DNA from: Huiozyma naganishii CBS 8797
Taxonomy: Eukaryota; Ascomycota; Saccharomycetes; Saccharomycetales; Saccharomycetaceae
Assembly: GCF_000348985.1 (NCBI RefSeq)
Contig: NC_035926.1
Coordinates: forward strand, 310,001-374,000
Direction of reading: 5' to 3'
Length of the DNA stretch: 64,000 bases
In this document: positions 49,201 through 57,504 of the stretch, piece by piece
Numbering within the stretch: the stretch's first letter is position 1
Layout of the letters: every line of letters begins with the position of its first letter
The notes under the pieces: generated by a model
Database searches by the model: none
The model's input: only the letters and a program-made list of their open reading frames with translations
What the model was told of the DNA's origin: nothing
Position numbers and translations under genes: made by a program

Positions 49201-50515
49201 TAACCGAAACGAGTTTCTTTTCGGACATACAGCCTAACAATTCTGCAAACGAGTTCCAATTCGAGGATTTTATGATGCTGGAAGATATGGACATTGGGTC
49301 AGTTATCTTCAGTTGTGTGAAAACAATTTCTTCCAGTTTGTCGCTTATATCGTCATCTCCATGTTCTGGTGCCTGTTTTACAATTTCTATCAAGACACGG
49401 CAAAGAATATAGATACTGGTTAATGACTTTCTATCAGCTTTCAAAGTATCCAATTTTTTCTTTTCAATAATGTTCTGTAGTTCAATAAATCGGGCAGTCC
49501 CGTTCGAGACACTTCTTCCCATGGTAGATTTGGAGGACACAGATCTCTGGGGAAATATAGTACTACTCCCATTACTGCCTGAGGCTTTATGTTTTAGATT
49601 GCTTGTGGACCCTCGACTTTTCAAAGGTGCTTTTGCTACCAACATTTCTTGATCCTTAATGAGCGCTTGTAGCTCTTCAGCAGCAAGATTAGCAGCTTCT
49701 GACTTGGTTTTCCTCCAAAACATCATCGCATCGATGACAGGTTTTGGTTTCTTCCGTGCAATGTGCCCGAGAGATTCGATGATTTTGTCAAACGATTCGT
49801 CCACTCCCTCTCCTATAATGTCAATAATCGGTGGCTCTGTGGTTAAAGGCTGTTCTAGACAGATATTCAGTTTATTCTCTGCTTGACGGAGGAATTTTGT
49901 AAACAAAATATGCAGGGCGTACTCTGAGGGACTCTTCCAATCCGTAGCCAATTTCTGCCTTAAATTACTGACATATTCCTCTTTGACCCCAGTATTCGAG
50001 TTAGCGCTGGGGCTATTTTCTGATGCTGTATTGCTGCTGGAAGATGTGTTCTCCTTTGCAATGATATTCATCTGCTTGACCGATACTGGGGTTATTGGTG
50101 GTGCCGTTTGGATGCGTATGCTATGGGGGGGAGGGATTTCGATGCCTAGAGGTTGGTTGTTATTCTGGCTCTGATACATTATAGGAGGCGGTATATCTAT
50201 CACCGGATAGGATTGTTCTATTGGAATCCGATTCAGAGGTGGCGAGAACCCAATGCCCGTAGAAATATGCAATGGTTGCTGTCGTTGATTCATCACGAAG
50301 GGCATCGATGGTGAATTCACTCCCCTATCCGTGTTTGGTAAAATAGAATCGTTCGCAGTTGATCCCACACTGCCTTCCACGGCATAAGTAGTACTGACGC
50401 CGTTTCCAGTTGGGGGGATCTCAATATTTATAGTTTTCGCTTGAGGTTCATTTCTTTGAGATTCATCGCTGTCCTGCGATGTCTTGCTCGGCGGGAATGT
50501 GAATCCAGTGTTCAT
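43205..50515 (-). CDS. TAO3: Tao3/Pag1, furry-family RAM network scaffold
   Basis: Tao3 is a giant HEAT/ARM-like scaffold of the Furry/Mor2 family. It is needed for activation of the kinase Cbk1 in the RAM network, which controls Ace2 and polarised growth. The 2436-aa product has a disordered Ser/Asn/Pro-rich N-terminus (about 1-190). A Furry N-terminal domain follows (from SEYALHILFTKFLRQAENKLN), then long stretches of helical repeats and a disordered C-terminal ~300 residues. S. cerevisiae Tao3 is about 2376 aa. The frame is uninterrupted for 7.3 kb. It precedes a 2-kb gap where S. cerevisiae has MET18 and RRT14. Confidence 0.94.
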   Translation of the reverse strand: MNTGFTFPPSKTSQDSDESQRNEPQAKTINIEIPPTGNGVSTTYAVEGSVGSTANDSILPNTDRGVNSPSMPFVMNQRQQPLHISTGIGFSPPLNRIPIEQSYPVIDIPPPIMYQSQNNNQPLGIEIPPPHSIRIQTAPPITPVSVKQMNIIAKENTSSSSNTASENSPSANSNTGVKEEYVSNLRQKLATDWKSPSEYALHILFTKFLRQAENKLNICLEQPLTTEPPIIDIIGEGVDESFDKIIESLGHIARKKPKPVIDAMMFWRKTKSEAANLAAEELQALIKDQEMLVAKAPLKSRGSTSNLKHKASGSNGSSTIFPQRSVSSKSTMGRSVSNGTARFIELQNIIEKKKLDTLKADRKSLTSIYILCRVLIEIVKQAPEHGDDDISDKLEEIVFTQLKITDPMSISSSIIKSSNWNSFAELLGCMSEKKLVSVSDRFIVELEKIPAHLPQHLEPNVHLLILGMRYLHLTNYPLEKFEESADFMRSVAKFFLRSENVLVRLAYAEVTNQLLLPLAGSLSAEVNHPIWIEAMESLLKSAKRLQSDSKYWASGFKLTVSILCASPPALFTELWIDLLVSHGSKVKTKNLDDRIIFALGISRLVWVYLYRSPETLNNTVRTLTKLLQLYLGTKKKEYWVTSDFGLINPLSDALVSIGYAHPSFLMETAMLPLIRQSFNGESLDITSHDKLILAINTYRRLLMTTERPEFPENNSRFYEMNLNKIAIKPNDTLFSEHEEVCLHIYKLFLLLDSSIGSEVWSPENQHQKQPSTPFGSFSFGFSNDNDNTVQKNNLNTILFASVLETIPCCLSITSRIPYKSTIEILTRNAVHANQLISTSSQHALRGLAAKKNPYTFITWFAKYSFDFDEKTQSSYNTSYLSSNEYNRLLLLYIDLLECWLEEFQSSKTEETKKGMGLDGIELLPLAEEAEEVSETEKLEWKNVVTVIEEVEGNGLFFLCSQDPNVRKLAIKILQIISKFDKAMTEKTDKMHTGHSRSSSLYFADRGNRLIDFLSDVNIVSLITSQKMSLSAAEKNRLIKLTSKYSRGLVLKLAESTYGVDAALWQRVYPKLLQTIFQSSPVTMALCRSIVCIRLVQVHEVILRISADADYKPANTSSEKILTQWKLYLIAACTSLTSTSDQKLHIPTPKMQHGRKKSQQIFTVQHQKIKSAKSIFKMVLPLLNAKYAMIREAVISGLSSMNVNIYKSYIESADSFLVSWKEQSSTNQIRVEMFHILTILSKFLKEPQIVQDTWILQRLSDFLKHAKLFLELNSIQKSYDYQPLRSYFAELLLKYYSSIRETDRENDLFPFQARASCFNYLKEWCGYGEFSHISEERYRSMILRAENTRDKTSISAGIEFQKTRLELIVLEAMVVMCSEPITQVIEDESDSPIFISFDIAGLLTWIEALFCSEKEIVRKLGLRALENLLEKNNRNVQLFKDVAVQCISPHAQPYVAVLYYTTLCKAVLSLDDLILEEVELVSLGLYGLVSDKEETRTYAVDLLSIVETKLHNSSYTKVFKERLANSSKSVYKSTAIEISSIFVELLSQDLCLRVFSSLVRILDLFPFEIKRDLLILMVPWVNKFTLKTIDDLDTYMVLNNLFYVTINLNDRLPNEVEKLWISLGKGNSFQNIHVSLEYIIQTSINHRNPNFVERSRDVMLYLANIPGGIGLIDTLLDNLEPKAMIPSSKMQVMEPLDKAGKYSFVANIWERLNYSGKNIIFSKAQLSIIFLVNVLPEVNESIIAKIPTILHIAVCLLDHYVPLIQESASKIICNLIFGLAPTHEKSEETVELVRNKSQLWSYDNLVKDKKGARSPKAMDFLIRNIISIFSENQTLQNDWQRIAMRWATTCPVRHIACRSFQVFRSLLTFLDQVMLRDMLHRLSNTIADDNVDIQGFAMQILMTLNAIMAELDATDLISFPQLFWSLVACLSSVHEQEFIEVLSCVTKFISKIDLDSSDTVQCLVATFPSNWEGRFDGLQQIAMIGLRSAISFDITLKLLDKLNLLKNSRIIADPESRLLFALISNLPRFLHALTIKDFVSIHRATSALTMLAEENNEPALARLVDSLAKDKFRSQKDFLSQITSFIARKYFPKYSAQTLVFLSGLLLNKIRWVKESTMEILKHIFPLVDLTRPEFIGVGADLISPLLRLLLTDLEAQALEVLDYAPDVSGSKMDKDVLRISMGNKDVKSSNTTTTTLFGIPEDSGWSIPMPTMTAATTRHNVHAVFMSCTNSAAVEGAAQEPSNMDDIVEFHADGDYALNKMETADSIPEEKDGSLSHMWAELDNLDSFFTKNTSSAMMDPKSSSAIPHGRSDSTDTTNTTHTSALESAPQLYDNKVSVILNKSLSRTPSNMSFKKYLADSFASTLGHEGPSTDTGFQRNSVLNGALFNSREFNNQLNVSPISGLSGQGIYGNENRKSLKSAGKQGRYQKHHYLPRF

Positions 50516-51305
50516 CTACGGTGCGTATGTGTTGATTTTAGAAGGGTGCACGAGCTAGAGATAATTGCTTGAAGATGATGACTGGTTTCTCTTTCCCAAA
50601 AGTGTAGATGGTCTGCAATAGCAGTTATTGTCGAGAGTTGAAGTTTCTTTTTACGTTCTGTACGATAGCAAAGTTGTTGATATCTCTGCGCTTGCCGATT
50701 TAAGTCTCGGTATGATGATGCAATTGCAGTACGTATTTAATGCAGTGATTTGATGTTTTGGGGGTGAAGTTCTTGGATTTTTTGATGTTTTCTTCTGTCA
50801 GATCAAATGATATTTTTGGCCCGGTTCCAATTTTTTTTCTTTTTTCCTACTTTTTCCATCAAAAGATTCCTGATTTGTTTATCAACGATTCTGCGATGAG
50901 CACTGGAGAAAACCAGTTCAAGGGGAGCAGAGTCCCGGACGGTGTTTGTGATGTGCAATGTAAGGAGTTAGTGAGAGTCCTAACCTGTAAAACTAATTAA
51001 CACCACCCGTACAAACGATCGTTTTTCCTCGCGGTTATCGTGTAGAAAAAAAAAAACGCCTTTTCAGTCTTAACCTCTATAGTGATTGCCCTAAATCCCT
51101 GTAACATATCTTGTTCGAAAGAAAATATTTGTTACAAGAGGACAAGATCTTGATATTGTACTTTCGTAACAATGCAAAATGAAAAGTCTACACATCATTT
51201 TTTTATTACTAAACTCAGGACAACCATCTTATTTTAGTGGTTTTTCAAATCAGTTTAACTGCTAAAACGTTTATAAAACAAGAAAATTACATTTCAACCA
51301 AAATA

Positions 51306-51658
51306 TGTTGGATATTGTCTTTCTCGCCGTGACTATCCATTTTAAGTAGAGATTGAGAGATGACTTAGGTAAAGTTGACTTCTTAGTTATACTATATAAG
51401 TATATGGTTCGATGATCTCTTCTATATGTCCAGAAAGATAGAGACCGATACTATAGATATAACTAGTCTTTATATATGTGAGAATTTGCTTAGAGTCAAT
51501 GGTGTGGCTCTTCACTTTCTCACTGTGGTGGATACTTCCACACTTGTGGCAATATTATTTGTCTCGTTAACATTTGTGTCTTTTATCAAGTGTGTGTCCC
51601 GTTTATGCCTATGATGATATCTTATCATCCTTATCATAGCCATTTTCTATATTCAACA
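51306..51658. repeat. Solo LTR, Ty1/copia-like
   Basis: A 353-bp segment begins TGTTGGATAT and ends ATATTCAACA, a 10-bp inverted terminal pair with one mismatch. TGTTGG...CAACA ends are those of Ty1/Ty2-type delta LTRs. A TATATAAG box lies inside near 51393-51400. The flanks share AATA (51302-51305 and 51659-51662), perhaps the remains of a 5-bp target duplication. No internal element sequence is attached. It has no evident similarity to the Ty3-like LTRs at the left of the window. Orientation cannot be fixed with certainty. Confidence 0.7.
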
Positions 51659-52204
51659 AATACAGAAAAGCTTGCTTAACTTGACAAGTAATTTTCAGCA
51701 TGACAAAAGATGGAAAAATATCCTCTCCCGGTCCAGTTCTAGATCCTACTTAAAGGAACTGATAGCTCCTTTACATAAGCATTTTTACCGCCACTTCTCA
51801 ATTAAAGCATTTATAGTCTTCATCTGATGGAGAAGCGTACATTTTCCCGGTAACTACAAAATACCAATTTAGTTCTTCCCATTACGACGTACCCAATGAC
51901 ACTATAGAAGGATTATCAAACGATCATCTTGACGAACTAGTTATTGTATGTAGACTTCCTAGAAGTACCTGTCCGTATGAGATGATCACTACCACATTTC
52001 AGACGAAAAGGCGGGTAGAAAAAAAAAACAAATCGAAGTCACGGTGCTAGTATGCTCTTTAAAAGGTTTCAAGACTAGAGAGAAAACCTCTTGACAGTAT
52101 TGACCGCCGGTACACTCGGTCGATGCCAGTGAACCATACTCTGTCTTCTTGGGTTTCAACTTGCTCCTGCTCTTCCCGCACTGTGACCGCGCCAACGGCA
52201 GAGG

Positions 52205-52211
52205 TTACCCG
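52205..52211. promoter_or_regulatory. Reb1-type site, STH1 promoter
   Basis: TTACCCG, in GGTTACCCGG, is an exact Reb1 core about 340 bp upstream of the STH1 ATG. Confidence 0.5.
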
Positions 52212-52548
52212 GAAACTAGCATAATCGCTTTCTACGAAGAGGTATAATAAAATTTTCTTGAAAAAAACTGGTTTTTTAAAAGAAAAAATAATGCAGAATA
52301 AACTGAAGGTGCAATACTAAAACAAAGACCACACGAAAAGTTCATTTGAAAAAATAGGTCAAGTGATACATAATCTGCCTAGAAGACGGTTATTCTATCA
52401 CGTTCCCTATAACAAAACTTGTTCCTCTCCCGTTTATTGCCGATATCTGCTGCAGTGTGTTCTGTGGTGTTTATTGTAGGTGGTCTAAGGAAAACTGATA
52501 TAGGGCAGTTTTGAGTTTCCCCATTTCTGCACGAGCTTCTATTGCAAA

Positions 52549-55500
52549 ATGTTGGAAGGATCTACAGCGGCTACGAGCATCGTCCCTATTACGGACACGA
52601 ATATAGGGGTGGGACCTGTGGCAAAAGCACCGGATATGGGTGCTAAGTTGCCTCTGGTGGACATCCCACTACCTGAATCTCAGAGTCAAATGGACCAGTT
52701 GGTGTACAGGTATAAAGTCATCTGTGAGAAACCAAGGGAAAATGAATTGGAGATCGGCGCTATTGAACGGACATTTGCCAGGATTTCAAAGGAACAGGAT
52801 CTTTTCTTGGAAAGGCAGAGCCAATTGAAGGCAACAGCGAAAAAAGAAGCAGTTTACGATGACGAGGTCTTCGCTAAACAGTTGTTGGCGTTGCAAATGT
52901 TGGAAAAAAATTTAGATATACCTGATGAGTTATTGAACGCAGACGATTCCGTACCAAAAGAGGTAGAAAGTGTATCTGCCCAGGAAACACCAACGGCACT
53001 GCCATCGATCACGACATCGCTCGATTTCAACGAACAGGCTGACAAATTTGGCCTACTCCCCAAGTTCACAAACTTGGAAAGATCTGTCATGGGGGATCCA
53101 AAGACGGAGGAGGCTGTCTCTCGTCTAATTGCAAACCGGATGTACGAACTAGAAAGACTACCCGGGAACCTTGGCACTTACTCTCTTGACGATTGTTTGG
53201 ATTTTATGACGAAAGGTGATTTGCCAAGTAATGTGGATAAACTGAAAATAAAAGCCCTTTTGGAGCTGAAAGGTTTGAAACTGTTAACAAAACAGAAGTC
53301 TGTCAGACAAAAAATAATCACCAACGCTACTTTGCGTGCGCACCACACTATCTCATGCCTGAGCGAATCGCCCTATATTTTGGCCGCACAGAGATCCGTC
53401 CAGGTGAGAAGCAAGGTCATCGTGCCGCAGACTGCAAGAATTGCCGAGGAATTGGAAAGACAACAACTCTTGGAGAAGAGGAAAAAGGAAAGAAACTTAC
53501 ATATGCAGAAGATCAACAGGATCACTGAGTTTGTACAGGATAGATTGGACAACCGTTACACGCATAATGATCGTTGCGGCCAGTTTGGGAAGATTATAGC
53601 TTCTGCACACGTGCAAATTGAAAAGGACGAACAGAAGCGGATTGAAAGAACGGCCAAGCAACGTTTGGCAGCTTTGAAATCGAACGATGAGGAGGCTTAC
53701 TTGAAGTTGTTGGATCAAACAAAGGATACAAGAATTACTCAGCTATTGAGACAAACCAATTCGTTTTTGGACTCTCTGTCCCAAGCAGTCAGGGTTCAGC
53801 AGAATGAGGCGAAACTGCTAAAAGGTGAGGAAATTACACCTATCACTGACGAGGAAAGAGAAAATATAGATTATTATGAAGTGGCCCATCGGGTGAAAGA
53901 GAAAGTCACCAAACAACCGAGTATGCTGGTTGGTGGTACTTTGAAGGAGTACCAAATACGTGGTTTAGAGTGGATGGTATCCCTCTATAATAACAACTTG
54001 AACGGTATACTCGCTGATGAAATGGGTTTAGGTAAGACGATCCAATCGATCTCTTTGATCACCTACCTTTACGAAATGAAACAAGACCGGGGTCCATATC
54101 TGGTCATAGTACCGCTATCCACTATAGCAAATTGGACACTAGAATTTGAAAAGTGGGGTCCAGGCCTAAACACTATCATTTACAAAGGTACGCCCAATCA
54201 AAGACGGACTTTGCAACATCAAGTTAAAACAGGGAACTTTGATGTTCTCTTGACTACTTATGAATATATTATTAAGGACAGATCTTTACTGTGCAAGCAC
54301 GAATGGGCACATATGATTATCGACGAAGGTCACAGAATGAAGAACGCACAATCGAAGCTGTCGTTTACTATTCAGCATTACTACAAGACTAGAAATAGAC
54401 TGATTTTGACTGGTACTCCCCTACAAAACAATTTGCCTGAACTATGGGCTTTGTTGAATTTCGTTTTACCCAAGATCTTCAACTCCGCAAAGACTTTCGA
54501 GGATTGGTTCAACACACCTTTTGCAAATACCGGTACCCAAGAGAAACTAGAACTGACCGAAGAAGAGACATTGTTGGTTATTAGAAGACTTCACAAAGTA
54601 CTGAGACCATTTTTGTTGCGTCGTTTGAAAAAGGAAGTCGAAAAAGATCTACCAGATAAAGTTGAAAAAGTCATCAAATGCCATCTTTCAGGGTTGCAAC
54701 AGCAGCTATACGGGCAGATGCTTAAACACAATGCTTTGTTTGTTGGTGAGGGTACTGAAGGTGCTACGAAATCAGGTATCAAGGGTCTGAACAATAAAAT
54801 TATGCAGCTGAGAAAGATTTGTAACCATCCCTTTGTGTTCGATGAAGTAGAGGGTGTCATAAACCCTTCGAGGGAGAATAGTGATCTGTTGTATCGTGTT
54901 GCTGGTAAGTTCGAGCTCCTAGATCGTGTTTTGCCCAAGTTTAAAGCCACTGGCCACAGAGTGTTGATTTTTTTCCAAATGACTCAGGTGATGGATATCA
55001 TGGAGGATTTCCTGCGTTTAAAAAACTTGAAATACATGAGACTGGATGGTAGCACGAAGGCGGAGGATAGAACCGGGATGTTGAAAGAGTTCAACGCTCC
55101 AGACTCTGATTATTTCTGTTTCTTGTTGTCTACAAGAGCTGGTGGTTTGGGTTTGAATTTGCAAACTGCGGATACGGTCATTATCTTTGATACCGACTGG
55201 AATCCGCATCAGGATTTACAAGCGCAAGATAGAGCTCATCGTATCGGTCAAAAGAACGAGGTGAGAATCTTGAGACTGATCACAACTGACAGTGTTGAGG
55301 AGGTTATCTTAGAGAGAGCCATGCAGAAGTTGGATATTGATGGGAAGGTCATCCAGGCCGGTAAATTTAACAATAAATCCACTGCTGAAGAACAGGAGGC
55401 CTTTTTGAGAAACCTGCTGGAAAATGAAACTGCAAAGGACGACGACGACAAGGCCGAGCTAGAGGATGAGGAGTTGAACGAAGTGTTGGCGCGTTCCGAA

Positions 55501-56628
55501 GAGGAGAAGATTTTATTTGATAAAATGGATAGAGAAAGGGTCGAGCAAGAGAAGAAGGAGGCCAAGGCTGCTGGGTTGAAGAAGGCCAAACCAAGACTGA
55601 TTGAGACCGACGAACTACCTGAAGTGTTTACGGAGGATATCACTGAACACTTGAACATAGAACCGGCGGCCGTTGGTAGGATGAGAAAGACTAAAAGAGT
55701 ATACTACGATGATGGATTGACTGAAGAACAGTTTTTAGAGGCTGTTGAGGACGACAACAGTACATTAGAGGAAGCAATTGAGAAAAGGCGTGTAACAAGG
55801 GAAAGAAGGACGCGACTAAGGGAAGAAAAAGAACGTACTGAAGAACTCGATGGCGACAACGTCGTAGGAGTGGACGGTTACCAAGAGAATAGAGAGGTAA
55901 AAACTTTGGAAAACACACCTGAAGCTGCCGTAGAGACGCCTCAGGCCAACGGGGGTCAAGACGATCAGGCAGACGAGCAGCCCTCTCCCCCATCACGGCG
56001 CTCACGTACCACCCGGATCAGAATGAAGGGGGGCCCTATCAAGGAGAACATCATCAGCAAGTCAGACTCTATACCACAACCAAAGAGAACTGCCTCTGTG
56101 GAGATCTTAGATGATATTGCATCTGAGCCGGACAAGAAGAAACCGAGGTTGAGGGTCAAACTAACTTTGAAGGATTCCCCAGCACCCGTGCAAGCCCCGG
56201 CCCCAGCCCCAGCCCCAACCGCAACCCGTGTCAAGGTCACTACTGGTACATCTAACGGGAAGGCGAACGGCGGCCCTACAAGACCGTCATCGAAGGCTGA
56301 ATTTATGGCTCTGGTCGAGAACTTGTTTGACACGCTGCGCAAAGTTGAGGACAGCACGGATCAGCATTTGTGTTCGGAGGCCTTCGAGAAGTTACCACCA
56401 AAGAAGTTGTACCCTGACTACTACACCGTGATAGAGAAACCGCTCTCATTGGAGTCCATCATGCGGAACTGCAAGAGAGGAGCGACGAGAACGCTCCCTG
56501 ACGTGAAAGCCGCCCTCGAAACGATGTTCGACAATGCAAGATTTTACAACGAGGAAGGTTCCTGGGTCTACACAGACGCGGAAGCACTGAACAGAGCTTC
56601 CGACGAGTGGTTCAAAAGCCACATGTAA
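52549..56628 (+). CDS. STH1: RSC chromatin-remodelling ATPase Sth1
   Basis: Sth1 is the catalytic SWI2/SNF2 ATPase of the RSC complex, which slides and ejects nucleosomes at promoters. The 1359-aa length equals S. cerevisiae Sth1. An N-terminal helical/HSA region (about 300-400) is followed by the helicase: GILADEMGLGKTIQ (Walker A, near 485), IIDEGH (DEAH-box equivalent, near 590), LTGTPLQNN and QAQDRAHRIGQ. A SnAC-like acidic/basic region follows. A Pro-Ala linker (about 1205-1225) leads to a C-terminal bromodomain (about 1250-1359, KLYPDYYTVIEKPLSLESI). Its length and the neighbours KGD1 and TAO3 distinguish it from Snf2. Confidence 0.97.
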   Translation: MLEGSTAATSIVPITDTNIGVGPVAKAPDMGAKLPLVDIPLPESQSQMDQLVYRYKVICEKPRENELEIGAIERTFARISKEQDLFLERQSQLKATAKKEAVYDDEVFAKQLLALQMLEKNLDIPDELLNADDSVPKEVESVSAQETPTALPSITTSLDFNEQADKFGLLPKFTNLERSVMGDPKTEEAVSRLIANRMYELERLPGNLGTYSLDDCLDFMTKGDLPSNVDKLKIKALLELKGLKLLTKQKSVRQKIITNATLRAHHTISCLSESPYILAAQRSVQVRSKVIVPQTARIAEELERQQLLEKRKKERNLHMQKINRITEFVQDRLDNRYTHNDRCGQFGKIIASAHVQIEKDEQKRIERTAKQRLAALKSNDEEAYLKLLDQTKDTRITQLLRQTNSFLDSLSQAVRVQQNEAKLLKGEEITPITDEERENIDYYEVAHRVKEKVTKQPSMLVGGTLKEYQIRGLEWMVSLYNNNLNGILADEMGLGKTIQSISLITYLYEMKQDRGPYLVIVPLSTIANWTLEFEKWGPGLNTIIYKGTPNQRRTLQHQVKTGNFDVLLTTYEYIIKDRSLLCKHEWAHMIIDEGHRMKNAQSKLSFTIQHYYKTRNRLILTGTPLQNNLPELWALLNFVLPKIFNSAKTFEDWFNTPFANTGTQEKLELTEEETLLVIRRLHKVLRPFLLRRLKKEVEKDLPDKVEKVIKCHLSGLQQQLYGQMLKHNALFVGEGTEGATKSGIKGLNNKIMQLRKICNHPFVFDEVEGVINPSRENSDLLYRVAGKFELLDRVLPKFKATGHRVLIFFQMTQVMDIMEDFLRLKNLKYMRLDGSTKAEDRTGMLKEFNAPDSDYFCFLLSTRAGGLGLNLQTADTVIIFDTDWNPHQDLQAQDRAHRIGQKNEVRILRLITTDSVEEVILERAMQKLDIDGKVIQAGKFNNKSTAEEQEAFLRNLLENETAKDDDDKAELEDEELNEVLARSEEEKILFDKMDRERVEQEKKEAKAAGLKKAKPRLIETDELPEVFTEDITEHLNIEPAAVGRMRKTKRVYYDDGLTEEQFLEAVEDDNSTLEEAIEKRRVTRERRTRLREEKERTEELDGDNVVGVDGYQENREVKTLENTPEAAVETPQANGGQDDQADEQPSPPSRRSRTTRIRMKGGPIKENIISKSDSIPQPKRTASVEILDDIASEPDKKKPRLRVKLTLKDSPAPVQAPAPAPAPTATRVKVTTGTSNGKANGGPTRPSSKAEFMALVENLFDTLRKVEDSTDQHLCSEAFEKLPPKKLYPDYYTVIEKPLSLESIMRNCKRGATRTLPDVKAALETMFDNARFYNEEGSWVYTDAEALNRASDEWFKSHM

Positions 56629-57504
56629 GCACGGCACAGATTCTCTCCCCTCTCCCCATTGTGCACCTGCATGTTGTATGATTCGGTAATGTAAGAAGTT
56701 ATATATCCCCCCACATACCGTCAAAGAACAAGTTTGTAATAGTATACGCCAGGCGCCCAAACACCGCGAACTCGGCAAAGCGCACGGCTTCTTTCGTCCG
56801 CGTCTTCGGAAAACGGCCCTTTAAAGATTTGTTTTATTCTTCTTTTTCACTCCACACTATAAACCGGGTTTTCAGGCGAAACACTGGGCTCTGGTTGGTC
56901 CGCTGGCAGCCGCCAACGTTACTACACCAACAAGTATATATATATATATGTACGTTTGGTGAAGATATAAACCGGAGACTGTGATACGTAGTGGCATCCC
57001 CTTAGTAAAGGTCCCCAATCGATTTTCTCTACTCACTCCGAAAAAGCAATTAGCTTACTACTTCGCTCCGTGAGAAACGAGAAATATCAAAACAAAAAGA
57101 GTCAGTAACGACTCTTGAACAAGGGGAAAAAAGAAGAAGTTTGCTAAAAACACCCCACCTCTAACAGCTCTATACACTGTTACATCAACTGAGAGCGGCG
57201 CTTCCATACTATTCTTAATATCCAACAATTCAACGAATCACAGGTCCACATTCGCTGAAACTGAAAAAAAAAACACCAAACTCCGTACCCTATAGTAACG
57301 GTTTCTGAAAGAAAAAGAAGTACAAATTTCACTTTTCTATAATTTTTCAATCCCCTTAGACTCGTCAGGAGAACTGATAAGCAAAAAAAGGTATTTAGGA
57401 AAGAGAGAGACTGTCTATAGTTGGTATTGCCAAGGTTAGTCGTCTGAAACACACATACAAGAAATAACAGCAACCAAGACAAAACTTACAACCGTTCTAG
57501 CAAC
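56629..57504. promoter_or_regulatory. KGD1 promoter region
   Basis: The 876 bp between STH1 and KGD1 contain a TATATATATATATG tract near 56937-56950 and a CCAAT core at 57015-57019, which could bind the Hap2/3/4/5 complex known to activate KGD1. There are A/T-rich tracts before the start codon. No RNA gene was recognised. Confidence 0.55.

Larger units (their letters stand above)
50516..52548. other. 2-kb TAO3-STH1 gap lacking MET18 and RRT14
   Basis: TAO3 and STH1 promoters face each other across 2033 bp with no supported gene. S. cerevisiae has MET18 (YIL128W) and RRT14 (YIL127C) here. The short frames at 50758-51000, 51426-51614 and 51989-52195 do not resemble either. The gap contains a solo LTR (51306-51658), an inverted repeat TTGTTAC/GTAACAA enclosing the palindrome CAAGATCTTG (51129-51172) and a Reb1-type site (52205-52211). 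Confidence 0.65.

Noticed and set aside
50758..50785. String resembling the 18S rRNA segment around GGTGAAATTCTTGGATTT
   Set aside because: It is in the sense rather than antisense orientation, short and imperfect, so it is neither a guide nor an rRNA fragment.
51989..52195. 68-codon minus-strand frame as RRT14
   Set aside because: Its sequence does not resemble Rrt14 and is far too short; no alternative homology was seen.
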